From assembly GCF_014645615.1 (NCBI RefSeq), contig NZ_BMMB01000005.1, forward strand, positions 434,001-498,000: a DNA stretch of 64,000 nt, read 5' to 3'. Position numbers and translations under genes: made by a program. This DNA comes from Paenibacillus hunanensis. GTDB taxonomy: Bacteria > Bacillota > Bacilli > Paenibacillales > Paenibacillaceae. Numbering within the stretch: position 1 is the stretch's first letter; the number at the start of each line of letters is the position of its first letter. Below the pieces are notes generated by a model. That model searched no databases. It was not told the DNA's origin and was given only the letters and a program-made list of their open reading frames with translations. Shown here piece by piece: positions 18,975 to 27,562 of the stretch.

Positions 18975-20021
18975 ATGCCACATCGCGATCAGCCAAAACC
19001 AACCCGACATGATCAGCCTAACGAAGCAGATCAGTCGCAGCAACGCAATCGTGTAGCCAATCACCAGCAGTTACCGGAGCAGCATCTATCACAAGATCAA
19101 CATTCGTTACAGAACGATAATAAACGACCCGATCAGCGTCACCAGCAGCAGACTGTACAATCTCATAGCTCTCTATCTGTTGATGCCGATCATTCCCATA
19201 CAGTGGCGTCCTCTCTATCACCGGACAGTCCTTGCTTTTGCGGCAGCGGACGCCCTTTAAAAAATTGCCACCCTCGTTCCGCGGCAGATAGCCGTGCCAT
19301 GCATATGACTGCTCTGTATGAGCAGGTCGATGCGGTAATTGAGGACTACCACCAGCATAGTAGCAAGCATCCTCCGTGTGCCGCAGGCTGTAGTAGCTGT
19401 TGCTCGGACTATTTTCCGGTATCGCAGGTGGAATTCGAGCTATTGCTGACCTATATGGAGCATAGCTGGAGTCAGGCAGATATCGATGCTGCCTTTCAGC
19501 AAGCGGAGCGTAATCTGGAGCGATTCCAGCAGGACAATGAGCCGATGTATGACGCACTGGTGAACCGAACGAGCCGCAAGCAGGAGCTGGATTCGATTCG
19601 CCATCATGCGGGGCGTAACAGCTTTGCCTGCCCATTGCTTGATCCAGAAAAGGGCATCTGCCGCGTGTATCCGGTGCGCCCGTTTATCTGTCGCACACAT
19701 GGTAGCTCGCATACCTTTTATGGGACATGGCGTGAACGATTCAGCTCCGAACGTGTATGCGAGCATATCCCTAGCAGCCGCGCCCATCGCCGGATTACGC
19801 CGAATATCGCCGACTACTGGCCACCATATGAGCAGCTTGCCGATGTGTATATCGGCCCTCAGCGTCAACCGCTGCGTCAGTACCCGATCTTTTACTGGCT
19901 GGTGCTGTATAAACGCCATGGTGGTGGCGCGAGCACGCAGATTGGGAATCGGGATAACTTCGATCTATCGCTGGAACAGCATAATGCCAATATGGCTGCA
20001 TATGGAACAGACCGTGCCTGA
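18975..20021 (+). CDS. YkgJ cysteine-cluster protein with SEC-C motif
   Basis: 348 residues. The ATG at 18975 follows AAAGGGAAG; an upstream in-frame ATG has no site. Residues 1-75 are low-complexity, rich in Gln, His and Asp. A SEC-C type zinc motif (CFCGSGRPLKNCH) comes next at about 82-94. The YkgJ/CxxCxxCC region follows: CAAGCSSCC near 130 and CPLLDPEKGICRVYPVRPFICRTHG near 218-242, eight or more Cys likely binding zinc or an iron-sulfur centre. The function of this family is unknown. Sharing SEC-C and YkgJ in one chain suggests a metal-dependent protein-binding role. It ends at a strong terminator. Confidence 0.75.
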   Translation: MPHRDQPKPTRHDQPNEADQSQQRNRVANHQQLPEQHLSQDQHSLQNDNKRPDQRHQQQTVQSHSSLSVDADHSHTVASSLSPDSPCFCGSGRPLKNCHPRSAADSRAMHMTALYEQVDAVIEDYHQHSSKHPPCAAGCSSCCSDYFPVSQVEFELLLTYMEHSWSQADIDAAFQQAERNLERFQQDNEPMYDALVNRTSRKQELDSIRHHAGRNSFACPLLDPEKGICRVYPVRPFICRTHGSSHTFYGTWRERFSSERVCEHIPSSRAHRRITPNIADYWPPYEQLADVYIGPQRQPLRQYPIFYWLVLYKRHGGGASTQIGNRDNFDLSLEQHNANMAAYGTDRA

Positions 20022-20043
20022 GATCAGGACGGTCTGTTTTTTT
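20007..20043 (+). terminator. Terminator overlapping end of YkgJ-like gene
   Basis: ACAGACCG...CGGTCTGT with an inner CCTG/CAGG stem and a TTTTTTT tail. The stop codon lies inside the hairpin. Confidence 0.85.
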
Positions 20044-20056
20044 GTGCTTTTGGTTA

Positions 20057-20502
20057 TCAATCCTGTATATGAACAGGCTGCACATGTCGACGCTCGACTG
20101 GCGAAGTCAGCACAATCGACGTATTCACATAGCTATACACCATCAGTCGATCCACAAGCTGGCGCAGACCCTCCATGCCTTCTACGGCTGCTTTGATAAT
20201 ATAACCAATCTCTCCTGTCACCCGATGGCATTCGATCACATCCTGCTCGGATGCGATCATCTTCTCCCATTCACCTGCTGATGATTCAGATCACTAATCT
20301 GAATCATCAGCAGCATACTGCGCCCAACCGCCGCAGGTGATACGATCGCTGTAAAGCCCTCGATGATCCCCTTTTCCTGTAAACGATGAAGCCGCTCTGT
20401 GACACTCGGACGACTGAGCGCCAGCTGCTTGGACAGCTCGCTAATCGTCATTCGCGCATCGTGCTGGAGCAGGTTTAATAGCTTCGCATCAATCGTATCC
20501 AT
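20057..20502 (-). pseudogene. Lrp/AsnC-family regulator with frameshift
   Basis: The N-terminal half (20502 down to about 20262) encodes a complete Lrp helix-turn-helix (MDTIDAKLLNLLQHDARMT, SRPSVTERLHRLQEKGIIEGF). It stops at 20257 after QQVNGRR. The C-terminal half is intact in another frame (20260-20057: ASEQDVIECHRVTGEIGYIIK, the RAM ligand domain). Joining the halves needs a -1 shift near 20262-20270, so one base, or four, has been lost from a normal Lrp of about 150 residues. No slippery heptamer is seen, so programmed shifting is unlikely. A sequencing error cannot be excluded. It diverges from the YitT gene. Confidence 0.8.
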
Positions 20503-20565
20503 CTCGGTTCCTCCTTATTACTACAATCCAGCCATATGTTCACATGTATTGTTCTATATTTCTAT

Positions 20566-20612
20566 TTTGCATACGGATAGGACGATTATTATTCAATTTG
20601 CATACAAATAGA
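20566..20612. promoter_or_regulatory. Paired direct repeats between Lrp remnant and YitT gene
   Basis: TTTGCATACGGATAG (20566-20580) and TTTGCATACAAATAG (20597-20611) are repeated in the same direction 31 bp apart, three helical turns. This is the pattern expected for a phased regulator binding site, possibly for the adjacent Lrp-type protein. Confidence 0.45.
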
Positions 20613-20733
20613 CGGGATAAGCTCTGTTTTTACATAGGATTGTCGTTTGGGGCATTATATCATGTTAATAAGCCAAATTCATACGCGAACATGTATAAAC
20701 ATTCATGGAATGATAGAAAGGAATTGTGTACAT

Positions 20734-21387
20734 ATGAATTCATTTGCTCCTAAACGGCTGGGCATGATCGTGCTAGGCTGTGTGCTGGTTAGTCTGGGTC
20801 TGCTGTTATTGCGTCATGCTCAGGTCGTCACGGGTGGCACGGCAGGGCTAGCGCTCAGCCTGAGCTACCTGCTACAGCTTCCATTTGCCGGCTTATTTTT
20901 CGTGATTAATATTCCGTTTTATATCTTTTCGTTCATGCGGATGGGCTGGAGCTTTACGCTATCGACGATCGTGTCAGTATGCCTCGTATCGCTCGTTAGC
21001 TCGCTGGGCGCGTTCCTTCCGTTACCGACGATGCCTGCTCTTGTCGGGACGATCATCGGCAGTGTGCTATGTGGTCTGGGGCTGTCGACATTGTTCATGA
21101 ATCGTGCTTCACTGGGCGGTGTGAATATTGTAGCGCTCTTTCTCCAGCAACGACTGGGCTGGAATCCGGGGATGGTGAATTTCATTTTTGACTCGGTGGT
21201 AGTATGTATTGGCTTCTATTCGGTCGGCTGGTATGAAGCGATTCTGTCGATGCTATCCGTGGTGATCGTATCGAGTATAATTAGCTATTTTAAACAGCGG
21301 ATTGCCAATGGTAACGGGCGTGTAGCTGCTCCACGTCAGGAGCGTTCCAAGGCTGCTACGCAGACGAACGAAGCGGTATCGAGCTAG
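20734..21387 (+). CDS. YitT-family membrane protein lacking the usual C-terminal domain
   Basis: 217 residues. The ATG at 20734 is preceded by AAAGGA. Five to six transmembrane helices contain the DUF161 repeats: QVVTGGTAGLALSLSYLLQLP followed by FVINIPFYIFSF in the first, and NRASLGGVNIVALFLQQRLGWNPGMVNFIFDSVVV in the second. Typical YitT proteins (about 280 residues) end in a DUF2179 domain; here it is replaced by a polar Arg/Ala/Thr tail. The function of the family is unknown. Its promoter region contains the paired repeats at 20566-20612, shared with the divergent broken Lrp gene, a pairing often seen for amino-acid-linked exporters. Confidence 0.8.
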   Translation: MNSFAPKRLGMIVLGCVLVSLGLLLLRHAQVVTGGTAGLALSLSYLLQLPFAGLFFVINIPFYIFSFMRMGWSFTLSTIVSVCLVSLVSSLGAFLPLPTMPALVGTIIGSVLCGLGLSTLFMNRASLGGVNIVALFLQQRLGWNPGMVNFIFDSVVVCIGFYSVGWYEAILSMLSVVIVSSIISYFKQRIANGNGRVAAPRQERSKAATQTNEAVSS

Positions 21388-21495
21388 ACCTGCGCTATGC
21401 AGTACCCGGTATACGTGAGATGAGGAGCCGCCTTCCGTGCTATACTGCTTAGATAAGATATTCCATCTGAATCAGTAGGAAAGGACTCTGATCGT

Positions 21496-22290
21496 ATGCT
21501 TGAAGCGTTGCTTCTTCTCGCCGTCGGTATGCTCGCCTCCATTTGTGGTGCGGTTGCTGGACTTGGCGGCGGATTCATTATTGTGCCTGTACTCGCATTT
21601 CTGTACACGATTCCAGTAGCAAGCATCTCCGGTACATCGATGGCTGTACTATTCGTGAGTGCAATCTCCAGTACAATTGCGTATGCACGTCAACGCCGAA
21701 TCGATTACCGGAGTGGTCTTGCCTTCTCGGTTGCGATGATCCCCGGCTCGGTGCTTGGAGCGTTAACGACAACGGTTGTGGGAAGTCGGACATTTTTTGT
21801 GGCACTCGGTATTTTCCTGATGATCATGGCGGTCATGATTAATTTCAAACCGACCTCCAGTCGCGGTGGCTGGCTACGTCCGAATACCCATCATCGCCTG
21901 ATCGATCAGAGCGGACAGGTGCATGAGTATTCATTTAATATGTGGTTTGGCTGTGTGGTCGCATTGTTCGTCGGCTTCCTGTCGAGTCTGTTCGGTATCG
22001 GTGGCGGCTCCGTGATGGTGCCCACGATGATTCTATTCCTCGCCTTCCCGCCACATATTGCTACGGCGACATCGATGTTCTCGATTCTGCTGTCGTCGTT
22101 CGTTGGAACGATCTCGCATGTGAGTCTGGGACATGTGATGTGGGATAAGTTTATCTGGCTCGCAATTGGCGCACTGGTCGGCGGACAGATCGGCGCTCGC
22201 ATCGCATCGAAGATTCCAGCGAAGGCAGTTGTGCGCGTGCTGGCGGTGTGTTTGTTTGTGGTGGCGGTGAGGATGTTGTTTAAGGGGTAA
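21496..22290 (+). CDS. TauE/SafE-family membrane permease
   Basis: 264 residues, about eight transmembrane helices. The two half-domains each begin with the family motif: AVAGLGGGFIIVPVLAFLY (N half) and FGIGGGSVMVPTMILFL (C half), followed by TSMAVLFVSAISSTIAYARQRRIDYR and TSMFSILLSSFVGTISHVSLGHV. The family exports sulfite, sulfoacetate or similar organic anions; the substrate here is unknown. An AGGAAAGGA site precedes the ATG. It follows the YitT gene by 108 bp and may share its transcript. A terminator lies 40 bp downstream. Confidence 0.88.
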   Translation: MLEALLLLAVGMLASICGAVAGLGGGFIIVPVLAFLYTIPVASISGTSMAVLFVSAISSTIAYARQRRIDYRSGLAFSVAMIPGSVLGALTTTVVGSRTFFVALGIFLMIMAVMINFKPTSSRGGWLRPNTHHRLIDQSGQVHEYSFNMWFGCVVALFVGFLSSLFGIGGGSVMVPTMILFLAFPPHIATATSMFSILLSSFVGTISHVSLGHVMWDKFIWLAIGALVGGQIGARIASKIPAKAVVRVLAVCLFVVAVRMLFKG

Positions 22291-22331
22291 GAATGGCTGA
22301 GAATGGTTCTAATAGGGGATACCATGATGTG

Positions 22332-22380
22332 AAAAAGAAGACACTACAGGCGAGAAGATGCTCGGTGTAGTGTCTTTTTT
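22332..22380 (+). terminator. Terminator after the TauE gene
   Basis: AGACACTACA pairs with TGTAGTGTCT around a 20-nt loop and runs into TTTTTT. Confidence 0.8.
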
Positions 22381-22551
22381 GATGGCAAAGCGAGGTATAG
22401 TCTATGATTACGTATTTGACTTAAATTGCATTTGAATTTGTACGATTCATTCGATTTGTAAAAGAACAGGATGCCACAATTTCTCCAAACTTTATTAAGC
22501 ATTTTAAAAAGCCAACTTGAGCAGTCGCCTCTATCACTAGCCCCAACTGCT

Positions 22552-24138
22552 TTAACCTGCTCCGCCCACCTCGGAAGATATCCCAATCTCCTCATACACC
22601 TGCACCCGATTACGCCCTGAGCGTTTGGAAGCATACAGCGCCTGATCCGCCTGACGAATCAGCAGCGGAATCGATATCTCCTGCTCACCGGGCGCGATAT
22701 AGACGGAGGTAACGCCGAAGCTGGACGTGATGCACAGTCGCTCATGATCAACAGCAATCTCGCCGTCTGTAATATGCCGACGCAGCTTCTCCGCCAGCTC
22801 ACAGGCAGCATCAAGGTCACTTCCTGGCATACACAGCACGAATTCATCGCCGCCATAGCGCCCTGCTAGCATATAATCATCCGCATATTCACGCACCGCT
22901 TCCGCTAAATACAGCAGCGCCACATCGCCTGCCTCATGCCCGAATGTATCGTTCACCTGCTTGAACTCATCGATATCAAACATGATCATGGACAGGTGCC
23001 CACCTCTACGCGCGATCCGATCCAGCTCCTGCTGCGCACGATACATGAACGCGGTTTTATTAAATAGTCGGGTATGACCATCCGTATCGGCTAGATATTG
23101 TAGCTGGTCCTGCAAATTCGCCTGCTCGGTCATGTCCGAGACGTGAATAATACGTCCGACCTGTGCGCTATTTTTACCGAATACCGGAGAAAATCGTATC
23201 CGATAGCAGTAGCGTACATTTTCATACCAGCCGATATATTCGCAATCCTGTCCAGCATCGACCAGCTCTTTTAGCTCCGGTCGATCCTGTAAAACATCTG
23301 CCATCGAGCGACCGATCAGATTGCTTGTCACACCAAGCATAAGCTCCTTCATCGCATGATTATAGTCGACGACCACATCATTTTCATTAATAACAAGTAC
23401 ACCGTCTGCCATACTCTCGAAGACGATATCCCGTGCAATCGGCGCCACATTAAACATGCGATAACGAAACAGTGCAATGCTGTGGAAAATAAACGATACG
23501 CTAATAAATACTGGGCCCAGATCGATTCCATACATACTCTGCCCACTTACATAAAAGAGGCTGGCAATAACGGGAGTGAGCAGACCGGCTACCATCGCAA
23601 AAATTTGCAAGCGAAAACGAAGTCGAACCTGACGCGCCTGATTGATTAGCAACAATACACCAATCGCCAGACAGACGTATAAATAAATCGAATGCACATA
23701 AAAATAAGGCCCATGCTCGATCCGCGACACCGGAAATGGCGTATCCGTGCTAAGGTGGAGCGAGGTATAATACAGATGATGCAGCTCATTCGTATGCTGC
23801 ATGATCACTGTCGATAACGGAATAGCGAATAAAATCCCATACATCCAGCGCTTCGGCCGATAGCCCACATAGGCACAGCACATGAGCAACGTGAATGCAG
23901 GAATAAACGGTAGAAATACATATTCTGCACGCAGCCAGAACCAGGTCGATTTGAGCGTTGTGCTTAATAGTTCAAACAAATACGAAAAGCCAAACATCGA
24001 TGCCAGAAATGTAGCCACGCAATAATAGACTCCACCAGGCGTGTTATATAACCGAAATAACGCATAGAACGACAACCCTAAGCTCAGCAGACCGCCCAGC
24101 ATAATGATCAGGGCGTAGTTTAATAGCTCTTGTTCCAT
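22552..24138 (-). CDS. Membrane diguanylate cyclase (7TM-PAS-GGDEF)
   Basis: 528 residues. Seven or eight helices in residues 1-220 resemble the N-terminal 7TM region of histidine kinases (HisKA_7TM). A PAS segment covers about 230-345 (IVFESMADGVLVINENDVVVDYN). The GGDEF domain is at about 360-520, with DTDGHTRLFNKTAF, FDIDEFKQVNDTFGHEAGD and an intact catalytic GGDEF at about 428. The RxxD inhibitory site is not obvious. It should make c-di-GMP in response to a membrane or PAS-sensed signal. It diverges from an intact Lrp-type regulator. Confidence 0.9.
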   Translation of the reverse strand: MEQELLNYALIIMLGGLLSLGLSFYALFRLYNTPGGVYYCVATFLASMFGFSYLFELLSTTLKSTWFWLRAEYVFLPFIPAFTLLMCCAYVGYRPKRWMYGILFAIPLSTVIMQHTNELHHLYYTSLHLSTDTPFPVSRIEHGPYFYVHSIYLYVCLAIGVLLLINQARQVRLRFRLQIFAMVAGLLTPVIASLFYVSGQSMYGIDLGPVFISVSFIFHSIALFRYRMFNVAPIARDIVFESMADGVLVINENDVVVDYNHAMKELMLGVTSNLIGRSMADVLQDRPELKELVDAGQDCEYIGWYENVRYCYRIRFSPVFGKNSAQVGRIIHVSDMTEQANLQDQLQYLADTDGHTRLFNKTAFMYRAQQELDRIARRGGHLSMIMFDIDEFKQVNDTFGHEAGDVALLYLAEAVREYADDYMLAGRYGGDEFVLCMPGSDLDAACELAEKLRRHITDGEIAVDHERLCITSSFGVTSVYIAPGEQEISIPLLIRQADQALYASKRSGRNRVQVYEEIGISSEVGGAG

Positions 24139-24340
24139 TCCTCACCTGCTCCATCTATTGTAAATCGGTATCTTATTTTAAAAGTGGACTCGTCCGTATG
24201 ACGGGCTCTATACATTATATCGGAGTGCAGAGTAAGCAAGTACAGCGCTTTTTGTCGAATATGAAAGATATTTTCTGCTATGATGCGTTTAGGTACATCT
24301 GCTACTCTATCCAGACCCGACCGAAAGGAAAACATCTACC

Positions 24341-24748
24341 ATGGATCATATCGATCACCAAATTATAGAGCATCTCAAGCAAAACGGCCGCATGACGATG
24401 AAGGAGCTCGGCGAAAATGTACATCTAACCGGACAAGCCGCCGCTACCCGTGTCGCCCGCCTGGAAGAACAGGGCATCATTCAAGGCTACACCATCCACA
24501 CCGATCCCGCACGCCTCGGCTCTCCCGTACACGTCTTCCTAACCATCATCACCCAGAGCCTGCACCACCAGCCCTACCTGTCCTTTATCGAAACCGAGCC
24601 ACAATACGTCGTCGCCAATTACAAAATCAGCGGCAAAGGCTGCTACCTGCTAGAATGCCGCTTTCCATCCAATACAGAGCTAGACGATTTCTTAGTCAAA
24701 CTAAATCAATATGTAAACTACCAACTCTCCATAGTTGTAAGCAAATAA
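24341..24748 (+). CDS. Lrp/AsnC-family transcriptional regulator
   Basis: 135 residues with a GAAAGGAAA site upstream. The N-terminal helix-turn-helix (MDHIDHQIIEHLKQNGRMTMKELGENVHL, then AAATRVARLEEQGIIQGYTI) leads to a short RAM-like ligand domain ending VNYQLSIVVSK. It is shorter than standard Lrp (about 150) but has no broken element. Targets could include the divergent diguanylate cyclase gene, 200 bp away. This is a paralogue of the frameshifted regulator at 20057-20502. Confidence 0.85.
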   Translation: MDHIDHQIIEHLKQNGRMTMKELGENVHLTGQAAATRVARLEEQGIIQGYTIHTDPARLGSPVHVFLTIITQSLHHQPYLSFIETEPQYVVANYKISGKGCYLLECRFPSNTELDDFLVKLNQYVNYQLSIVVSK

Positions 24749-24853
24749 AGTTGAAGCGGAGATGCATAAACTCCGCTCCACCCCCATCATTCCCGAGTCG
24801 CCCCCCATTAACGAGCCTCTCCCGCAAGCACCACATACCTACATCCAGCACGG

Positions 24854-24967
24854 AACGCAAGACCGGGAGCGATGCCAAAAGACCGACCTTTAAGCCGGAA
24901 TACGCCCACTTTTCCCCCATTCCAAGTATTCCGGCTTAACCGGAGGTCGCTGGCATGCTCCCGGTCT
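24854..24967. repeat. Palindromic intergenic repeat, copy 2
   Basis: Inverted relative to copy 1 at 4344-4457, and close to it in sequence. Core arms 24890-24903 and 24926-24939 pair perfectly; outer arms ACCGGGAG/CTCCCGGT also pair, better than in copy 1. The Lrp gene ends 106 bp upstream and the MBL gene starts 205 bp downstream. No transposase or target duplication is evident. Confidence 0.8.
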
Positions 24968-25171
24968 GGAGTGAATGCCGCAAGCAAGCCTTAATCAAGC
25001 ATGCAGCCACCAGCCGCGAAAATACCCTTTAGAGTTTATCCCTTCGCCCCAACTTCTTTCACTTTTCAAGTCAAACCCCCAAAACACTTGATCCATCCCA
25101 TTCCCTTCCCCCCGCCATCTCCGATACAATACATTCATAAACAACTTACGAATCGTAAAGGAGTCACTCAA

Positions 25172-25930
25172 ATGAATATACAATTGATTCGCAACGCTAC
25201 ATTAATCGTCAACTACGCGGGTGTCCGCTTTCTAATCGACCCTTTTCTCGCTGAAAAGGGCAGCTATCCCCCATTTGCCAATTCACTCCGTCAGGATCAG
25301 AATAATCCGCTCGTCGACCTGCCTGTCGCTGTAGAGCAGCTCGCACAGGTGGATGCAGTAATCGTCACTCATTTGCATCTCGACCATTATGATGCACGCG
25401 CAGCCGAAGTGCTACCGCTGGATATCCCGATGTTTGTGCAAAATGAAGCAGATGCCGACAAGGTACGTCAGGACGGCTTCCGTCAGGTCACTGTGCTAGA
25501 AGAGGATTCAAGTTTTCAAGGCATCTCCCTGAGCAAAACAGCAGGCGAGCATGGTCGAGGTGAAGTGTTACAACGACTGGGGCATGTATGTGGCGTTGTC
25601 TTTCGCCATGCGGATGAACAGACATTGTATGTAGCTGGCGATACGGTATGGTATGAAGGCGTACAGCAGGCGCTGGATACGTACCAGCCGCAGGTTATTG
25701 TAGTCAACGGGGGAGACAATCAGTTTCTACAGGGCGGCTCGCTGGTGATGGGCAAAGAGGACATTTACGAGGTGTTTCAAGCTGCTCCAGAGGCGACTAT
25801 TATTTGCGTGCATATGGAAGCGGTCAATCACTGGACATTATCGCGCGATGAGCTGCGGTCTTATGTTGAGGAAAAAGGAATGCAAGGGCATGTGCTCGTG
25901 CCAGAGGATGGCGAGAGCTACGCGCTGTAA
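25172..25930 (+). CDS. MBL-fold metallo-hydrolase
   Basis: 252 residues from the ATG at 25172, 8 nt after AAGGAG. The zinc motif HxHxDH is present as THLHLDHYD, with later ligands His in TAGEHGRG, Asp in YVAGDTVWY and His in ICVHMEAVNHW. It resembles the UlaG/YcjY-type single-domain hydrolases that cleave a cyclic lactone or phosphoester, but the substrate is unknown. No signal peptide is present. It appears to be transcribed alone. Confidence 0.85.
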   Translation: MNIQLIRNATLIVNYAGVRFLIDPFLAEKGSYPPFANSLRQDQNNPLVDLPVAVEQLAQVDAVIVTHLHLDHYDARAAEVLPLDIPMFVQNEADADKVRQDGFRQVTVLEEDSSFQGISLSKTAGEHGRGEVLQRLGHVCGVVFRHADEQTLYVAGDTVWYEGVQQALDTYQPQVIVVNGGDNQFLQGGSLVMGKEDIYEVFQAAPEATIICVHMEAVNHWTLSRDELRSYVEEKGMQGHVLVPEDGESYAL

Positions 25931-26265
25931 GTCGGTAACAAGTTGAGTGAACTCGCGAAAAGACGGAGAAGTTAGAGGACAATAGTAGGAGCTATCCTAC
26001 GGTTGATATTGTGAATTTGTATGTGTCTAATACAGACTGACGTTCTAGCTGGGCCTTTCATAACATTACAGCACACAGCAGGATAAATATCATTTTTTCT
26101 ACAGTGTAAATAATGGCTATACCCCATCACAGTCAAGGTATAGCCGTTTTATATTGATCTAGTATTACCTTTGTACGTACTACTCTGGTATCACGAAGCT
26201 ATTAGGCTGAATCTAGGAATAACATCCATCATACTATCCATTTATTTCGTCCATCCCTATTCGAT
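25931..26265. other. Intergenic region between convergent genes
   Basis: 335 bp. It contains one terminator (26115-26152) and nothing else recognisable. Confidence 0.4.
26115..26152 (+). terminator. Weak terminator downstream of the MBL gene
   Basis: GGCTATACC pairs with GGTATAGCC (9 bp) and is followed by GTTTTATATT; about 185 nt from the MBL stop. Confidence 0.55.
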
Positions 26266-26913
26266 CTAACCCTCCACACGTCCTGCCATACTCGCACCCT
26301 GTTGCGTCCCATATCCCACCTTCATATCGCGAAAATAACGATAAATCCGTTCCAGCTTCTGCTGCTGTCTTCCGTTCGTCTTCTCCATACCGCCAAACTC
26401 CCAGAACTTCACCTTTCGAATGCCAATATAGTTAAACAGCGCACGCCGCATCAGCAGACGATGAGCATTGCCGAGCCAGTATTGCAGATAACCTGTCGGC
26501 CCCAACATCGTCGAAATACACACCACCGATTTCCCTTTGAGCAGTCCTTCTGGCATCAAATCTCCTGCCTTCCGATGCTTGTACGCAAAGCCCGATGCCA
26601 TCATCCGATCGAAAAAGCCAAGTAGCATCGCTGGCGGTCTGCCCCACCAGATCGGATAAATGAACACCAGCTGATCCGCCCAGCGCACCAGCTCCCGATA
26701 ATGCTCCAGCTCCGGGTCAAGATGCATATCTCGTCTGCGTTTCTGCTCGTTAAAGACGAGCGCTGGATTAAATTCATCTGCGTACAGATCAATGATCCGA
26801 GTTTCTACGGTATGTCCATTCGCCGCGATCCCACGCTGTACCTGCTCCAGCATCGCATGACATAGACTATTGTGATTCGGGTGCGTATACACGATCAATA
26901 GGTTCATTTTCAT
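26266..26913 (-). CDS. NAD(P)H-dependent flavodoxin-fold oxidoreductase
   Basis: 215 residues. It has the NQO/MdaB flavodoxin-like fold: VYTHPNHNSLCHAML at the N-terminus binds the FMN phosphate, and FIYPIWWGRPPAMLLGFFDRMM (about 83-105) is the family's PxWW-type flavin and substrate motif. It likely reduces quinones or electrophiles. It diverges from a MarR-type gene, and two MarR-like palindromes fill the shared promoter, so it is probably the regulator's target. Confidence 0.88.
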   Translation of the reverse strand: MKMNLLIVYTHPNHNSLCHAMLEQVQRGIAANGHTVETRIIDLYADEFNPALVFNEQKRRRDMHLDPELEHYRELVRWADQLVFIYPIWWGRPPAMLLGFFDRMMASGFAYKHRKAGDLMPEGLLKGKSVVCISTMLGPTGYLQYWLGNAHRLLMRRALFNYIGIRKVKFWEFGGMEKTNGRQQQKLERIYRYFRDMKVGYGTQQGASMAGRVEG

Positions 26914-26923
26914 CCACCTTTAA

Positions 26924-26978
26924 TTATCATTTGATAACTAAAATATAACTCTATTTTAATTTAGTTGTCAAATGATAA
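26924..26978. promoter_or_regulatory. Two MarR-type operator palindromes
   Basis: TTATCATTTGATAA (26924-26937) and TTGTCAAATGATAA (26965-26978) are 14-bp palindromes, the first perfect and the second with one mismatch. They are 41 bp apart and together form a larger inverted repeat. They sit between the oxidoreductase and MarR starts, so binding would control both. Confidence 0.7.
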
Positions 26979-27026
26979 TTGTTTTGCGATAACTACTTTG
27001 TTATTTTAAGAGAAAGAGGTGAGTGT

Positions 27027-27455
27027 ATGCAGGATTCTTCCCTGTTTCAGCAATTGATTCAATTCGTCACATCCGTGCATCAGGCAACAGCCGATATGAC
27101 CAGCGATATTCAACACGATGCGATTACGCCGGTTCAATATAAAATTCTGGAATATCTCGCCGTTAGTCCGCCCCAAACGCCAAGCTCGATCAGCGTCTGT
27201 ATGCATATGTCGCTGCCAAATACGAGCCGTGAGCTACGCAAGCTGAGTGAAAAGGGGCTTTGTGAGAAAACAGCTGATCCAGCCGATGGCAGAAAGCAAG
27301 TCATTCATCTGACCGCAGAGGGCAAGCAGCTGATGGAGCAGATATTTAGCCAGATTGAGGTTCGTTTCCGCGAACGCACCCAGCATCTTAATCCCACAGA
27401 GCTAGAGCAGGTGGAGCAGGCGTTACAGGTTTTGCAGAAGCATGTGTTTTTTTGA
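27027..27455 (+). CDS. MarR-family transcriptional regulator
   Basis: 142 residues; the ATG at 27027 follows GAAAGAGGTGAG. The winged helix-turn-helix covers residues 45-105: PVQYKILEYLAV, PSSISVCMHMSLPNTSRELRKLSEKGLCEK, then the wing motif DPADGRKQVIHLTAEG. Flanking helices give the MarR dimer. It most likely represses itself and the divergent oxidoreductase gene through the palindromes at 26924-26978. The inducer is unknown. Confidence 0.9.
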   Translation: MQDSSLFQQLIQFVTSVHQATADMTSDIQHDAITPVQYKILEYLAVSPPQTPSSISVCMHMSLPNTSRELRKLSEKGLCEKTADPADGRKQVIHLTAEGKQLMEQIFSQIEVRFRERTQHLNPTELEQVEQALQVLQKHVFF

Positions 27456-27460
27456 AAATA

Positions 27461-27496
27461 AAAAGCCGCTTTCCTCTTAGGGAAATGCGGCTTTCT
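27461..27496. terminator. Bidirectional terminator
   Basis: AAAGCCGC and GCGGCTTT arms (with inner TTTCC/GGAAA) and T-runs on both sides serve the MarR gene (+) and the SDR gene (-). Confidence 0.8.
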
Positions 27497-27562
27497 AAAT
27501 GTAGTATTCAATGTATAGCTGTATCTAATCTATACAGATTCAATTTTCCAATCATTTCGTCG

